Shown piece after piece: positions 24,401-32,851 of a stretch of DNA of 64,000 bases. Position numbers and translations under genes: made by a program. The stretch comes from Bedellia somnulentella (Eukaryota; Arthropoda; Insecta; Lepidoptera; Bedelliidae). The first letter of the stretch is position 1. The number at the start of each line of letters is the position of its first letter. Under the pieces are notes generated by a model that searched no databases, had not been told where the DNA came from, and worked only from the letters and a program-made list of their open reading frames with translations. The stretch spans positions 5,263,695-5,327,694 of the forward strand of contig OY755190.1 in assembly GCA_963576735.1 (NCBI GenBank). Reading direction: 5' to 3'.

Positions 24401-27400
24401 TCGTTCGTTTTACTGTGTTGAAAAAGCATGGCATGGTGATGGTGCTGTTAATCTTTAAATTAATATACTTTTACGTTTTTTTTAAATACAAAAGTAAAGG
24501 TGCGTTTAAGAGCACTATTATCACAGTTGATGAGCCTAGTTCAGGTGCATTAGATACAGTAGCCGTGTTCTCCAATGATTTCTCCCTGTCGGTATTGTGG
24601 GACGAAAATACACTTTCTTCCATCATCTCAGTTGAACTGAAATTAATTCATAATATATAAGTATAGGCTCAATTGGGTATGATAACTTTTTCACAATTTA
24701 TTACAAAATACAAAGTTCAATGAAAGACTAAAAATTTATAAATATCAGCTCCTGGTCTATTTTACTTACTCTGTTAATTGAACTTGGCGAGATGATTGAG
24801 GTTCCTGATTTATTGCATATTTCTCATCCCCTTGTAAAGCAATACGTTTTTGGAGCCTAAATCAGAATTAATAGCACATGAATGAAATACAATGGATCAA
24901 AATAATTGATCGAAGAACGGTTCGAATACATATATTAAGATAATTATATATTTTTTCTTAAAAAGTAGAAATATGACTAAAGTGGAGAAGTGTAATACAC
25001 ATCATATAAATAAAAAAAAACACCCAGATTTGAAAGAAAAGTTAGAAGGTAAGATTATTCACGGAACATAGCTATAGGGTAAAACGTAACAAGCATATTT
25101 ACAAAACAGAATAAATAGCAGCAGGTATTTTTAATAATGCATTCATCGTCAAAAAACAAACTAAAATACTGTCGCAAGGTTGAGAATCGAACTCTGTACC
25201 TTCATCACTGAGCGTGAAACGTTTAACGCGTTACACCACTTCGATCTTAGAGCTAAGAGTCGAAATTGACGATTATATTAGGATTGCGAACGAACAATAT
25301 AATATATGGCAAAACTTTTCGACTATGTTCCTTGCAATATATAAAATATGCCTAAAGTGTTTTATTGGTAGAAAAATTTGTACTTACAATTTTGCATTCA
25401 TTATCTGAGCCCTCTGTTTAGCGAACCTTTTTTTAATATTTTTTCCCTTTTAGGGATTTATAGCCGTGAGTATGTATGTTGTTCAAAATTTTTTTGTTTA
25501 ATTGGAAATTTTCGATTTTCTGCACATGTTTGTTTCCTTTATTTAATTTTCCGACGTTATTATAAGGTAAACAATATTTTTAATCTTACTAAAAAGATAT
25601 GTAAAAACATCACATAAATTTAAAGCAAAAAGATAATAATTGTTTCAGCTGGATTTACAGAACATTAGGATAAAACGAGCGTATTCACAAAACAGAATTA
25701 TGCGCAGTATTTTTAATCATGCATTTATCATCATACATAACCGAAACAAAATAATTTTACGAGGAAAGAAATAAACAAAAAGCATGTCCCGGATAGAAGA
25801 TTTGAACTCACGTCCACATCAACAGCGCATGGCCCCTAATGCGTTGGACCATTTCGTACTATCTAAACAGGGTGAAATTAACGATAATATTACGATTGTT
25901 ATCAAACTTATAATGTAAAGCAAAACAAGCGACTATGTTGCGCACAACCAAAATAAATTATCTAAAAAGCGCGGGAAGCGGCAAGCAGCTCTATTGCAGA
26001 AAAATTCGACACAAGCTCTACGCATGAAGGCTAACAGCCATCTGCCGCCCCGTTCTCCGCACAGGGACCCGCTCCAGATTGACATTGAAATTTAGGGTTT
26101 TTGCTTTATAACTCCATAATTAGGATGAAAAGACTAAAAATTATTCATACAGATGATAGACTACTCAGTTGTCTACGCAAATATTACGTAATCGATAACA
26201 TATATGCAGTATTCTGACAGCAATATCAGACTTTACGATAAAAAAGCCCCCCACAAATTATTTTTTTTCTTAGTCGATTATTATTGAAAACGAATGAGAA
26301 CCGTCATTATTAAAGAAAAGATATTGAACTTGAACATATATTTTATTTAGAGTGTGATTGTTTCATTGAGCAGGTTTCATTGAGTTTGAAAACTACCAAA
26401 ATCAGTGAAATTTTCGAGGGAGGCCCTTAATAAAAGATATATCTGGCACCAAAGATATTTTATACAGAATTAATTGTAACCGATATCCGAAATAACACCA
26501 TCGGATCCAAAAAGTCGCTACCAGAGGCAATGGCTGACCTGGATAAGCTTTTGTCCTTCTGGTCTGAATTAGGTTGGGAAACTTAAACGACCAAATGGTC
26601 CACGTACAATGGCCCACCTCGTAGCTGGGTTAAGTGCGGAAACCCGAGGCGGTTACGCCCACTAATAATAATACAGAGAAAAGTTTTGCGTAGTAGATGA
26701 ATTTACACAAAAGTAATGAATGCAAGATGGTTGACAAGTAGTGATGTAGCGCTTATTTTGGTAGCACTAGAAATGTACCGGTGTAGTGTTGATCAAGGGG
26801 GTACATCTTCATCATCATCAGCCAAAAGACGACAATTTCTGGACATAGGCCTCCCCCAAAGATCACCACAACGACGAGTCCTTTGCTGCTATGTGCTATA
26901 TTTTTTTTGTTGAGGGCACTCAAGCAACGATTTCCCTGGGCTTGCGAACTGTCCTTTATTTAACCATTTTTCCACACATACATATACTCACGGCTATAAA
27001 TCCCTAGAAGGGGTAGCCAGAGCTAAGGAATTGGAAATTCCTAAGCCAATTTTGGAAAGTTGGGAGGGGAAAAGATGGTGAGGTAAAGGTTGTTGGTGAT
27101 GGGTTGCCAACCACATCGCCCAAAAATCCCTTAAAAGCCCCAACACCGTTAGTCGCCTCTTACGTTCACCCACCGGATGAAATGGGGTAGTGCTATTCTA
27201 AGCCGACACTACACAGCTACCACACATCCTCCAAAAATCTCCGAGGAATATCTAATTCTTAAGCTCATGGGAATTATGGCCTTGAGTAAATTATGTATGT
27301 ATGTATCATACTGAAGCCACACATGCTGCAACAAGCTCTGTAGTAGCATCAACCAATCAATCAGTAAATTAAATTTAAGGAAATAATGTTGAATTGGATT

Positions 27401-27566
27401 GTTAAGCTAAGTTATGACCAAACAGAAAATATGTTGACTATTTGTAAATAACATTGTATTATTATATATTAATACACCTATACATACACACACACTTTTT
27501 CACTAAACCCCACACCTATATACATTCTCTCCCACTCAAACAAACAAACACACACACACATACACA

Positions 27567-27606
<40 letters not shown>

Positions 27607-28044
27607 TCCATAAGCTAGTAATGTAAAAATATAATAGATTAAGCTCTAATGATTGTTTCTTTGTATACTTAGTAAATATATGTAAATATGTACCACATAG
27701 TGAAGACTTTGATAATATTGGAACATGTTAATTAATAACTATACCATATGGGAATACTGTCTCTCACACTACAGGCAACCCTTTTGAGAGACAGGTTCAT
27801 AATATATTGTAATATGTTCTGCTGAGCCAATTTTTTTTTTTAGTAGAAATAAATAAAAATGAACATTACAGTCAGTATTTTTTAAATGTACAGGCGCCGA
27901 ACCCAACTAAGCAACTTCATACCGAGCGTTCTACAAAAAGCGGTCACTTCTACCAGCCAAGCCACAACCAGTTCTACCAATGGCGATGGAGACAAGAAAC
28001 CATTGAGCAATAGTGATTTTAGATCTCTTTTACTTAAGAAATAA
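433..28044 (+). CDS. SART3: SART3/Prp24 homologue, U4/U6 snRNP recycling factor (5' end outside window)
   Basis: Known role: a nuclear factor that binds U6 and U4/U6 snRNA and helps re-form U4/U6 after splicing. Sixteen exons read in one continuous phase (851 residues plus stop): 433-539, 1462-1637, 2349-2520, 3030-3180, 12101-12177, 12409-12514, 13904-14113, 15076-15249, 15653-15764, 16324-16544, 19282-19552, 20463-20556, 21262-21382, 22269-22501, 23081-23260, 27894-28044. Window residues 1-502 are HAT repeats (for example ENIWMAYLEYLRR in exon 8). Residues 503-612 are a Lys/Glu-rich linker. RRM1 starts near 614 (RNP2 LFVSNLEF). RRM2 spans about 706-785 (LFIKNL; RNP1 KGLAYVEY). The end SNSDFRSLLLKK matches the LSm-binding tail of the family. 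Human SART3 is about 960 aa, so roughly 100 N-terminal residues are missing to the left. Exon 7 is the most diverged, but its length and phase fit. Several HAT exons have decayed partial copies beside them. Confidence 0.96.
1790..1885 (+). repeat. Fragment of a common lepidopteran LINE 3' end
   Basis: The stretch reads GAAAAGAAGGCCTATATTCAGCAGTGGATG... followed by (GATGAT)n. This tail type is widespread in Lepidoptera. A reverse-orientation copy lies at 26800-26935 and a degraded one at 50665-50790. It sits in SART3 intron 2. Confidence 0.6.
2590..2700 (+). pseudogene. Decayed partial copy of SART3 exon 3
   Basis: This stretch repeats the second half of exon 3 (DARDQLDEVLQ..., ELEKSQLEN) just downstream of the real exon. 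It has an internal deletion and frameshift, and GAGTA replaces the GAGTAAGT donor context. No acceptor precedes it, so it is probably not spliced in. Confidence 0.8.
3030..4873 (+). repeat. Tandem array of about ten units derived from SART3 exon 4
   Basis: Unit 1 is the functional exon 4 (3030-3180) plus about 50 bp of intron. Further units begin near 3227, 3431, 3623, 3829, 4033, 4239, 4429, 4549 and 4679. Most are about 200 bp; two are deleted to 120-130 bp. Each starts at the CCAGACTA-like start of the exon without the TTTTTTCAG acceptor, and several keep a GTGAGT donor. All copies are disabled: a 4-5 nt deletion after GAGCAA or GACCAA, or CAG changed to TAG/TAA after the CTGTTC codon pair. 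Units 2-3, 4-5 and 6-7 form dimers with starts 398 and 411 bp apart. The even units carry an inner 22-bp triplication (GCCGCTGTTCCAAAGAATTG...). Confidence 0.9.
5421..5480 (-). mobile_element. 3' end fragment of the second R4/Dong-like LINE family
   Basis: On the minus strand this reads CTGTTTCGGCCATGGGAGAG... and ends in a TAA run. It is nearly the same as the 3' end of the element at 44698-46130. It lies directly beside the 3' end of the larger R4/Dong-like element, separated by TAA repeats. Confidence 0.8.
5672..8014 (-). CDS. R4/Dong-like LINE polyprotein, reverse transcriptase and endonuclease half
   Basis: This 778-residue open frame starts in the region just before the RT (NWKAPGSDKIHSYWYKKL). 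RT motifs follow: YRPITCL, IDYKKAYDSV (motif A), GIFQGDALSPL (motif B) and YMDD (motif C). After the thumb comes a CCHC zinc knuckle (CRKC...H...C). A restriction-like endonuclease core follows (RPDITFVD ... FLIDIAVP, the PD-x-D pattern). This order, with an endonuclease after the RT, is that of the R2/R4 group. There is no internal stop. The protein would nick target DNA and prime reverse transcription there. It is cut off from its N-terminal half by the CR1-like insertion at about 8015. Confidence 0.88.
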   Translation of the reverse strand, partial: KPMEFRHVTIDTFLNVLKNLHNWKAPGSDKIHSYWYKKLSYIHPFLHNHMNQFIQQPDTMPKYLSLGTTYMLPKDLEDLQNPSKYRPITCLQTFYKIITACISEVMYSHLEDNNVLAEQQKGCRKRSRGCKEQLIIDSVVVQQSIKSKSDIFTMYIDYKKAYDSVPHSWLLQVLKIYNIHPIIASFLSYIIKSWQTHLQVESSLTDPIKILRGIFQGDALSPLWFCLALNPLSNTLQATKTGIKITYKTEIETNNVYHLNHLLYMDDIKLYAGTEQELNNLATLTETYSNDISMELGIDKCKINSIKSGNYCAHTYTLESGQQIEPLAEDDGYKYLGYVQSKGIHHKEIKAALTKEYRKRLIQILKSKLCARSITKAINTFAVPVLTYSFGVINWTKSELLNLQRLINTSMMKHRKHHPRACFQRQTLPRADGGRGLIDITNLHNSQITNLRTYFQEKAETSDLHKAIIETDKRLTPLNLSDRNQQKNEAITAKSQKISDWSQKPLHGRHQQDLCQPNVDKVASNAWLRHGALFPETEGFLVAIQDQVIETRNYQKHIMKVPNMSNDLCRKCRSASETIQHITSACKAISNTEYKHRHDQIANIIHQKLIHKYKLTTEPTQPYYKHQPKTVIDTANYKLYYDRAIITDRTVHHNRPDITFVDKITKTAFLIDIAVPNTHNLQTTLAEKISKYVDLKIEIMRMWHLQRVTIVPIVISSTGVIPKQLHQSLSTLDLNPSTYVIIQKAAILNTCRIVRKFFQSSYELNHPVTNQNLQQPTRAI
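8016..10060 (-). mobile_element. 5'-truncated CR1-group LINE nested in the R4/Dong-like LINE
   Basis: The minus-strand ORF 8457 to about 10058 carries RT motifs YRPISILPFLSKVLERL, ALLDFSSAFNTVD (A), GVPQGGVLSPLLF (B) and YADD (C). Its C-terminal region ends KKMVKKHFLSETL. The 3' UTR (8016-8456) ends with AATAAA (plus-strand TTTATT at 8047-8052) and an (ATT)n tail. The 5' end is cut just upstream of the RT domain, the usual result of incomplete reverse transcription. The exact clade within the CR1/L2/Kiri/Zenon group was not resolved. Confidence 0.85.
8457..10058 (-). CDS. CR1-like LINE reverse transcriptase (5'-truncated ORF2)
   Basis: About 530 residues are open without a stop. A first in-frame Met is at 9980, but the homologous reading continues upstream to about 10058 (LPAPDYPPFNF...), so that Met is not the natural start. 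The upstream AP-type endonuclease domain expected in this group is missing. The catalytic aspartates are present in FSSAFNTVD and YADDLQIY. The C-terminal region after the thumb (CYLDLTEDQLNKLERLQN...LQWLPIRLRRN) is typical of CR1-like and jockey-like LINEs. Confidence 0.85.
   Translation of the reverse strand, partial: LSTLPAPDYPPFNFCQFSDCDVKKNIMSITSNAVGGDCISRKMILPILDLILPVITEILNNSISLESFPMVWKEAQVTPIPKKANPKSFSEYRPISILPFLSKVLERLVHKQLSDFLTRNDLLNPFQSGFRPSHSTVTALIKITDDMRLGMDKGLLTVLALLDFSSAFNTVDFEILLALLRSLNISPTVVDWFRSYLLGRRQRIHLEDAMSPWIELNAGVPQGGVLSPLLFAIFINSISHKLTSSYHLYADDLQIYTQANFDQINMSISLINNDLMQILKWSEAYGLKVNPNKTQIIIVGSSRIVSRIDYKSLPPVLFDGTSIPFSAAVKNLGVMIDSTLSWVPQLELVSRRLFASAGSLRRLRNFLPTATKTALAQSLLLPILDYADTCYLDLTEDQLNKLERLQNLCIRFIFGLRKYDHVSAYRNKLQWLPIRLRRNAHTLSLLYSILFNPATPSYLKERFQFLHSSHDLNLRSYHNLLLSTPSHSTNFYSSSFTVQAVQLWNGLPVEVRLAKSLPIFKKMVKKHFLSETL
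10070..11944 (-). CDS. R4/Dong-like LINE polyprotein, N-terminal half
   Basis: The frame opens at METRSMRKR (11944) and runs to about 10070. Beyond that the same frame reads by chance into the CR1-like insertion. After a Ser/Pro-rich stretch come two related Myb-like modules: KKWSDEENMFIWRTYLTITK and RMKWSNELNESILRFYYTIT, each followed by a Q(R)RAI...NK motif. N-terminal DNA-binding domains are usual in R2/R4-type LINEs and probably help find the target. The rest is Lys/Thr-rich and leads into the region before the RT. Together with 5672-8014 this is one polyprotein interrupted by an insertion. Confidence 0.8.
12765..12868. repeat. SINE fragment related to the one at 22740-22985
   Basis: It contains TGTGTCGAAAAA, an A/G-rich stretch and TTTATTAGTAATAATCCCCA. 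These match both flanks of the tRNA-derived SINE at 22740-22985, partly in reverse orientation. It lies in SART3 intron 6. Confidence 0.5.
13118..14665 (+). repeat. Partial tandem copies flanking SART3 exon 7
   Basis: Two copies of the 5' half of exon 7, with acceptors, lie upstream: AG|GTGCTCTACGGCC at 13232 and TAG|GTGCTCCACG near 13715. Their introns repeat too (TTAAACTAC...CTCGTA at 13118 and 13602, about 484 bp apart). Copies of the 3' half (TTCTACGAGCG...GAACTACGAACAG) with a GTTTGT or GTTTAT donor lie downstream, ending near 14312, 14433 and 14661. Only the exon at 13904-14113 is complete. Confidence 0.85.
13307..13523. mobile_element. piggyBac-like MITE, copy 1 (217 bp)
   Basis: The element is flanked by TTAA on both sides (13303-13306 and 13524-13527). 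Its ends are inverted repeats: CCGCTCGTACG and CGTTCGAGCGG. It carries no ORF. It sits inside a decayed copy of exon 7, so it inserted after that duplication. A 202-bp sister copy is at 20768-20969. Confidence 0.85.
15963..16323 (+). pseudogene. Two truncated copies of SART3 exon 10
   Basis: Copies starting at about 15974 and 16143 repeat the acceptor (TTCTAG) and the first half of exon 10 (GGCATGTCAAAGTACTGGGA-like). They break off after GTCAACGATTATT, then run into the intron sequence that also precedes the real exon at 16324. The periods are about 170 and 181 bp. Copy 1 also has internal deletions. Confidence 0.85.
17158..17226 (-). repeat. Head fragment of (ATGT)n-tailed SINE, family A
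   Basis: The sequence TACGTACACCCACCGG...GCCGACACTACACAGC is the complement of the family A head. It lies inside element D copy 1. Confidence 0.75.
17348..17516 (+). mobile_element. 5'-truncated SINE family A insertion with target duplication
   Basis: The copy runs from TTTAAGGGATTTTTGGGCG to (TATG)n. It is flanked by TTGCTC at 17342-17347 and 17517-17522. Element D copy 2 has the matching empty site near 24127 (AGGTTTGTTCAAAAG). The 5' truncation, 3' tail and target duplication show that the family moves by retrotransposition. Confidence 0.8.
19640..19765 (-). repeat. SINE family A, partial copy
   Basis: The sequence runs from the (CATA)n end through CTCACGGCTATAAATCCC to GTGGGGAAAAGAT. 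The head is missing. It lies in SART3 intron 11. Confidence 0.85.
20002..20178 (+). repeat. SINE family A copy
   Basis: Sense copy from GCGACTAACGGTATT to GTGAGTATATGTATGTATGT. A TA-flanked MITE is inserted in its tail. Confidence 0.85.
20179..20413. mobile_element. TA-flanked MITE (235 bp)
   Basis: The ends are perfect or near-perfect inverted repeats: CACGATTGGTTTCCGACCAC on the left, and GTGGTCGGAAACCGATCGTG on the right. They are flanked by TA (20177-20178 and 20414-20415), as expected for Tc1/mariner-type MITEs. It ends 49 bp before SART3 exon 12. Confidence 0.85.
20768..20969. mobile_element. piggyBac-like MITE, copy 2 (202 bp)
   Basis: The element has the same body and CCGCTCG...CGAGCGG ends as copy 1, with TTAA at 20764-20767 and 20970-20973. 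It lacks a 17-bp segment found near the right end of copy 1. Confidence 0.85.
20988..21203. mobile_element. Foldback element with very long inverted repeats
   Basis: The arm CGGCATGGCATGGCAAAGGA... continues for about 60 bp to TTATTACCATG and is repeated in reverse complement at the right end. A spacer of about 95 bp separates the arms and itself contains inverted AGAATTCATTTT. The whole could form one long hairpin. It lies about 60 bp upstream of SART3 exon 13. Confidence 0.85.
21466..21700 (-). mobile_element. 3' end of an RTE-like LINE (family B), truncated
   Basis: The minus strand reads WFGHIERMDDRKVRRPKYEE and then, further on, WRSIVSAYPNGN. It continues to GGCGTGAGTATATGTATGT and (ATGT)n. 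This is the usual C-terminal end of an RTE-like LINE ORF. Other copies are listed at 42298, 43275, 52065 and 60635. Confidence 0.75.
22740..22985 (+). repeat. tRNA-derived SINE
   Basis: At 22873-22947 there is a tRNA-like cloverleaf sequence. Acceptor halves GACACGG and TTGTGTC can pair, a box A lies in TATCTCAATTGGCAGAG, and GCGGGTTCGATTCCCGC forms a perfect T arm. The anticodon arm is poor, and flanking ATTAGTAAT sequence is shared with 12765-12868. A SINE head is therefore likelier than a working tRNA gene. Confidence 0.65.
23345..26430. mobile_element. TTAA-flanked inverted-repeat element D, copy 2 (mosaic)
   Basis: It has the same ends as copy 1 (TTAAGGGCGTCCCACGAAAA, and TTTTCGAGGGAGGCCCTTAA inverted). 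Internally it looks recombined: parts matching the 17800-18200 region of copy 1 occur twice (near 24690-25140 and again after 25590). The second section begins inside a SINE A tail at about 25441. tRNA-like stretches on the minus strand lie at about 25188-25260 and 25795-25862. It lies in SART3 intron 15. Confidence 0.7.
25441..25486 (+). repeat. Tail fragment of SINE family A inside element D
   Basis: Only TTTAGGGATTTATAGCCGTGAG and a short TATG tail remain. The flank TTGTTCAAAA matches the flank of the SINE in element D copy 1. Confidence 0.75.
26800..26935 (-). repeat. Fragment of a common lepidopteran LINE 3' end
   Basis: CATCATCATCAGCCAAAAGA followed by GGACATAGGCCTCCCCCAAA is a well-known insect repeat tail, reverse to the copy at 1790. 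Confidence 0.65.
26973..27218 (-). repeat. SINE family A, near full-length copy
   Basis: Runs from the (CATA) end through GGGATTTATAGCC (complement) to GCCGACACTACACAGC. This is one of the most complete copies and defines the family at about 245 bp. Confidence 0.88.
27239..27305 (+). repeat. SINE family A tail fragment
   Basis: A degraded tail: GAGGAATATCTAATTCTTAA ... GGAATTATGGCC ... TATGTATGTATGT. It lies beside the antisense copy ending at 27218. Confidence 0.6.
27484..27605. repeat. CA-rich microsatellite
   Basis: Interrupted (CA)n / (CACATA)n runs in SART3 intron 15, longest at about 27550-27602. Confidence 0.9.
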
Positions 28045-30236
28045 ATACTTAGTGTTATATTCTGTGTAAATGTTGGTAATCTCTCGGAGGAGCTTTATGG
28101 CCTATGGAGGACGGTAATGTGATCAGTTTGTTTGATAAGATGGAACAAGCAGTTATAAATATGTTTTTTTTGTATTGATTGTTTTCTCTATTATGTATAT
28201 GCTAAATTAATAGAACTCTAAAGTAAATAATATATAAGTTGGTAAGAGCATACATACCATGTGTCCCAAAGTTAAACTATAAACGACAAGGAGGTAATTA
28301 AAAGTTTTTTTTTTTATAAATATAGACAGGAGTTAGTGGGAAAACCGGAAATAAAATCGTCTTGTGATGATATCACAAATTTTCAGCACATACTTGTATT
28401 TTAAGGATTTATGCGCTTGCGCCTCCATTAAGTTGAGGCATTAAAATTTCGATAATTAAATTAATTACGAAGAATACATTTATTTTAAACTTAAACCAAA
28501 TAAGCAATTTTTTTAATGTCCATAACATTCTCTTGGTTTATCGTTTAATTTTGGAACAATCTGTAATTGCAAAATTATACGTAATTTTTTTGTTTAGAAT
28601 AAACAGTTTAACATCTTTGAGTTCTTAAATTATATTTTTGTTATTACTCATAGAACAAATAATTTTAATCCAAGATATTATTGTTTGTTTTATCTAAGTT
28701 CTAGTGACTAGAAAGAGGTTCGCACAATACTTAGCACTGCTAGGTCTCGTAAGCAATACTTATTATGTAGTTTGTATTAAAATCTTGAAATGATTATAAA
28801 ATGTAAACTTTACATATTTAAAAGTGAGTGTTAGTAAGACGGCCAACTTATTGATTCGATTGTGATTTAAATTAATAAATGGATAAATTAACATAATAAT
28901 ACCAATACTATGCAGTTTGTGCACTTTTTCTTACACATAATACATAATACACATAATTCAGTTATAACTAAACGTTATGTTAAACCGAAAAGGCTCGTGT
29001 CAAATCATGGCGATTAGTTCCATTAACTGGATGAGTATACTTAATATTTCTGAAAATATTATGGCATAGCTGGTATGTGCCAAAGTACTAAGAGCGGAGC
29101 TTGGGTTGTGTATTTTTAAATTTTATTTTGTACGCCAATTTTGTACCCACATTTTAATAGAGTCGTTAGCGTTTTAATGGCACTGACTAATTTATTTACA
29201 CATTAAAGGTATTTTACAACTAATGTTAACTTCCCTGACCAACTACAACATTGCATTGCTATTTCAATATATTAACTTAACCGATTTCAACTGAACATAA
29301 AATAGCCTAGCTTAGGTAGTGTGATATTGATTCATACTGTTTATCAGAAATACGATATGTAACATTCGTTTTCTCTCACCACTTTAGTCATTATGTTTAA
29401 TGATATAATGTAATATGAGATGACTGTTAGTTGTAAGCGACGTTATTATGTATGTGTACCGACTTTGTGTATGTTGTGTATATACATTATTATTGTTTGT
29501 TGAGTTATACCTCATAACTGGAAGGCTAAAGCCACAATACTGCGATCAGTATAGAAATGCGATTTCTTATATAAATTCCATTTGTATCAATCTATTTTTT
29601 GATTCAATTTTGAACAAAAACGAACGATGTTCTCTTTGCAAGCCCTTAGCCTTTTTGGTACATTAGTTTTCAGCAATATATACGGGAAGTTAATTTGTGC
29701 TTCAGAACCTCGTATTATTTTATGATATCAAGTTACTTTATAACTATATCTACCTTCACATTTTTTAAGCCAATTATTTCTTGTAGTCTTACAATATAAT
29801 TTGCAAAGATAAAATGTATTATATATTTCCCAATTTCAATGTTGGGAAGTATCGCTGTGTTGTGACTTTACCTTAAACAGAATCCTGGACATTGTTATGT
29901 GCGAATGTGTAATAATGATTACGTTTTATTATAAGTTTTCAAAAGTATGACCTATTTTTATTTTTTACCAGCTGACCGACCATATATTTAGAATAGTAGT
30001 AAATCAGTTTTAAATCAGCATCAATGCTTTAGAAAAAATATGGAATATGTGCATAGACCACTCGGAGACCGTCGAAAAATAAAATAAAATCACTCTTATC
30101 ACGCAAACATAAGTATTTCATGGTTAGGCTAGTTACTTAACATCCCTCTCTTTTAGCAACAAACTTTAAGTATTGCTCGTTGAACTCTTTCTAATGGTAT
30201 GAGCACGCATTTTGAAATCCCAACTCATAAGCTAAT
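28045..30236. other. SART3 3' UTR and intergenic DNA
   Basis: A first candidate polyadenylation signal, AATAAA, is at 28350-28355; another is near 28872. No further gene or transposon was recognised. The only ORFs are short AT-rich frames without domain signals. Confidence 0.6.
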
Positions 30237-30329
30237 AACATACATACATATATTCACGGCTATAAATCCCTGGAAGGGGTAGCCAGATACGAAGGGCATG
30301 CCAAAGGAAACTAGATACTCAAAAATTAT

Positions 30330-31070
30330 AAAATTTATTCTTTGTTACAAGTATCGATCTTTTCAAAGTATTCACCCTCAGCACGTATACGCTTTACCAT
30401 ACGTCTGAATCAATTGGAAAGTACCTGTGACCATTCTTCTTTAGATATCTCAGAAATCTCGAAATTATAGGCATCTTCTTTGCTTTCAAACCTCTTCCCC
30501 TTAGTTTTTCTTTGATTTTTGGAAACAAGTAAAAATCACAAGGCCAGGGGAATATGGCAGGTGAGGGAGAATAGACACATTTTTCGAGTTGAAAAAGTCT
30601 AGTATTCTGGCGGACGTGTGCGGCGCCGCATTGTCGTGGTGCCAGAGAAAGTGCTGGATTCCTGACTTCGGTCGCTTGTCACACCAAGCTGATATTACTG
30701 TTGGAGTACAAACTGTCACATACCATTCGGAGTTACCGTTCTTTCATTCTCTAGCACAACAGTAGCAATATGACCCGTTTTGCAGAAAAACGAGGCGACC
30801 ATTTGTTTACGGAGAGAAACGTGGTCGTAAATTATGGTTTTCATTGCTGCTGATCCAATCCCTAGTTTTCGCTCTAGCTCTACATATGTAATTCGTGGGT
30901 TTTCGCGAATAAGTGTTTCGACTGCACGAACGTTTTCTTGCGTGACCGCGGTTGGCGGCGACTCACCAAAAGTAGAAGCCAAAAGTTCAAAACATTCGTG
31001 AGGCGGTAAACCTTTTTTAAAGTCATAATAAATCATTGCGCGAAAATCACGTCGACTGAGCTACATTGTT
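30330..31070 (-). pseudogene. mariner transposase, degenerate
   Basis: Reading right to left, LSRRDFRAMIYYDFKKGL and ENPRITYVELERKLGIG are the N-terminal helix-turn-helix region. QMVASFFCKTGHIATVVLE lies before HHDNAAPHTSARILDFF, which holds the second catalytic Asp. PYSPG, then in another frame PCDFYLFPKIKEKLRG, cover the third-acid region. There are at least two frame changes, several stops, a missing segment after FGESPP (the WF/Y-rich linker) and a lost start, so it cannot encode transposase. Confidence 0.85.
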
Positions 31071-31784
31071 GCAAGTGAATTTCCGCCAGATTCTCGGAAA
31101 GATGATGCTCATTCAATTAAAAAATAAATGAAAGAAGTGTGTTCTATATTCAAATATGTCAATAAAAAAACCAGCCTATAAGATAAGATGGTGTAACCAG
31201 TGTCAATGAGAGGTTTTCTTTTTGAGAAATAAAAAAACAACATAGTTTCCTAGAGCTCTGTAGATGGAGTTGATGTAACTATAACTACGTTACTAACTTA
31301 CAGATCCACAGTCTTTTCTTGGCCGGCGGCGACTACTGGTATACTGTCGCCATTTCGAAATTTCGGCCTGTCATTGTCAGTTAGTCCTTAACTAAATAAA
31401 AATTATAGGGTGACCTACGTATATAATAAATTATCACTTTCATTAATATTTTTTGTAGTGGAAACTTTTTTTCAAAGACAATTATTTTTATGATGTATCT
31501 TTGCTTATTGATAAACTCTTTTATTTCCAGTATTCAATATAAAAAAAATATGAAAATGATTATTTATTTTGTTAAATTTTATATAAGTAGGCTAACACCG
31601 TCCGAAAAGTTGTGCGCGCATCTACAGTCATGCGGTGCGGGTCACGCGAAATGGGGAAATGCTCCCGAATAAGATTTCACTTCGTATACACAGATGCGTG
31701 GGTTCTAATCCTGATGCGGGGATGTACCAATGTGTCATTTCTTAAGTCATAAGTGTCTGACATATATATAAAAACACAAGGCAA

Positions 31785-32150
31785 ATACGACGTGATAGCT
31801 TAATGGGTAGTACACCGGTTAACGTGCAAGCGACTAGTGTTCAAATCCTGGATCGGACCTACACCAATTTGTCTTTTCTAAAGACATATATATGGTTAAT
31901 TTATCACGGTTGTTAACGGTGAGGGAAAATACGTGAGGAAACCCACATGGCTGAGTTGTACTTAGTCGTGTGACCGTGTAGTTGTACAAAAAGGCGATAG
32001 GTCTGCCTCCTATCACGTGAGTACACTGTCCATGCAAAACGTGGGTACTCTGAACACCAGGTGACAAAGTCACGTGATGTTCAGAAGTATTAGTACCACT
32101 GCCATACCCCTTCGGGGGTATTCGGCGTGAACGTTAATGTTATGTTATGT
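31785..32150 (+). mobile_element. tRNA-derived SINE (family C), full-length
   Basis: The head has box A (GATAGCTTAATGGGTAGTAC) and box B (GTGTTCAAATCCTGG). The body includes GGTTGTTAACGGTGAGGGAA, TATCACGTGAGTACACTGTC and TCGGGGGTATTCGGCGTGAA. It ends in (GTTAT)n-like repeats. Confidence 0.85.
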
Positions 32151-32596
32151 TGTATGTTACAAGGCTGTTAATAGCAATAAAAAAGTGCCCATAAATTCAC
32201 TGACCCAGCAAAATGAATGACCCAAACGATATCTGATGTTTAGAATTATTTTTTCTGTGCCACCTTTTTGGGGGATCTATGTGTGAATATGAAATGTAAA
32301 AGACAGTACACGACAAGGTAAGCCTCTGATTTACAGGATTAAAAAAATGATTTTATGTAGTTACCCACTTATTAACTCTTGAGTGTCACAAGTAACAAAT
32401 CCTTGAGTTTAAAATAATGTGTTTGCAGAGAAGTACAATTGGCAGTTTTATCGCTAAAACGATATCTTCTAGACAACATTTGGGAGGTAAGATAAGCAAC
32501 ATAGTCATTCGGGTAGACATACCAGACAAGGACAAAAATAAATAAATATAATTAGCTTACATTAAAACGAACTTGTTTACCTACAATAATAGTTAT

Positions 32597-32851
32597 TACA
32601 TACATACATACATATACTCACGGTTGTAAATCCCTAGAAGGGGTAGCCAGAGCTAAGGAATTAGAAACTCCTCAGCCACTTTTGGAAAGTTGAGTGGGGT
32701 AAAGTTGGTAAAATAAAGGTTATTGGTGATGGGTCTCCAACCGCATCGCCCAAAAATCTCTTAAAAGCCCCAATACCGTTAGTCGCCTCTTACGTACACC
32801 CACCGGCAGAAATAGGGTAGTGCTATTCTAAGCCGACACTACATAGCAATT
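32597..32851 (-). repeat. SINE family A, full-length copy
   Basis: From (CATA)n at 32597 to GCCGACACTACATAGC. It is nested inside the long-inverted-repeat element. Confidence 0.88.

Noticed and set aside
26431..26670. A gene fragment ending in TAATAATAAT
   Set aside because: It might be the 3' end of another LINE with a TAA tail, but no protein motif could be read, so it was not listed as a feature.
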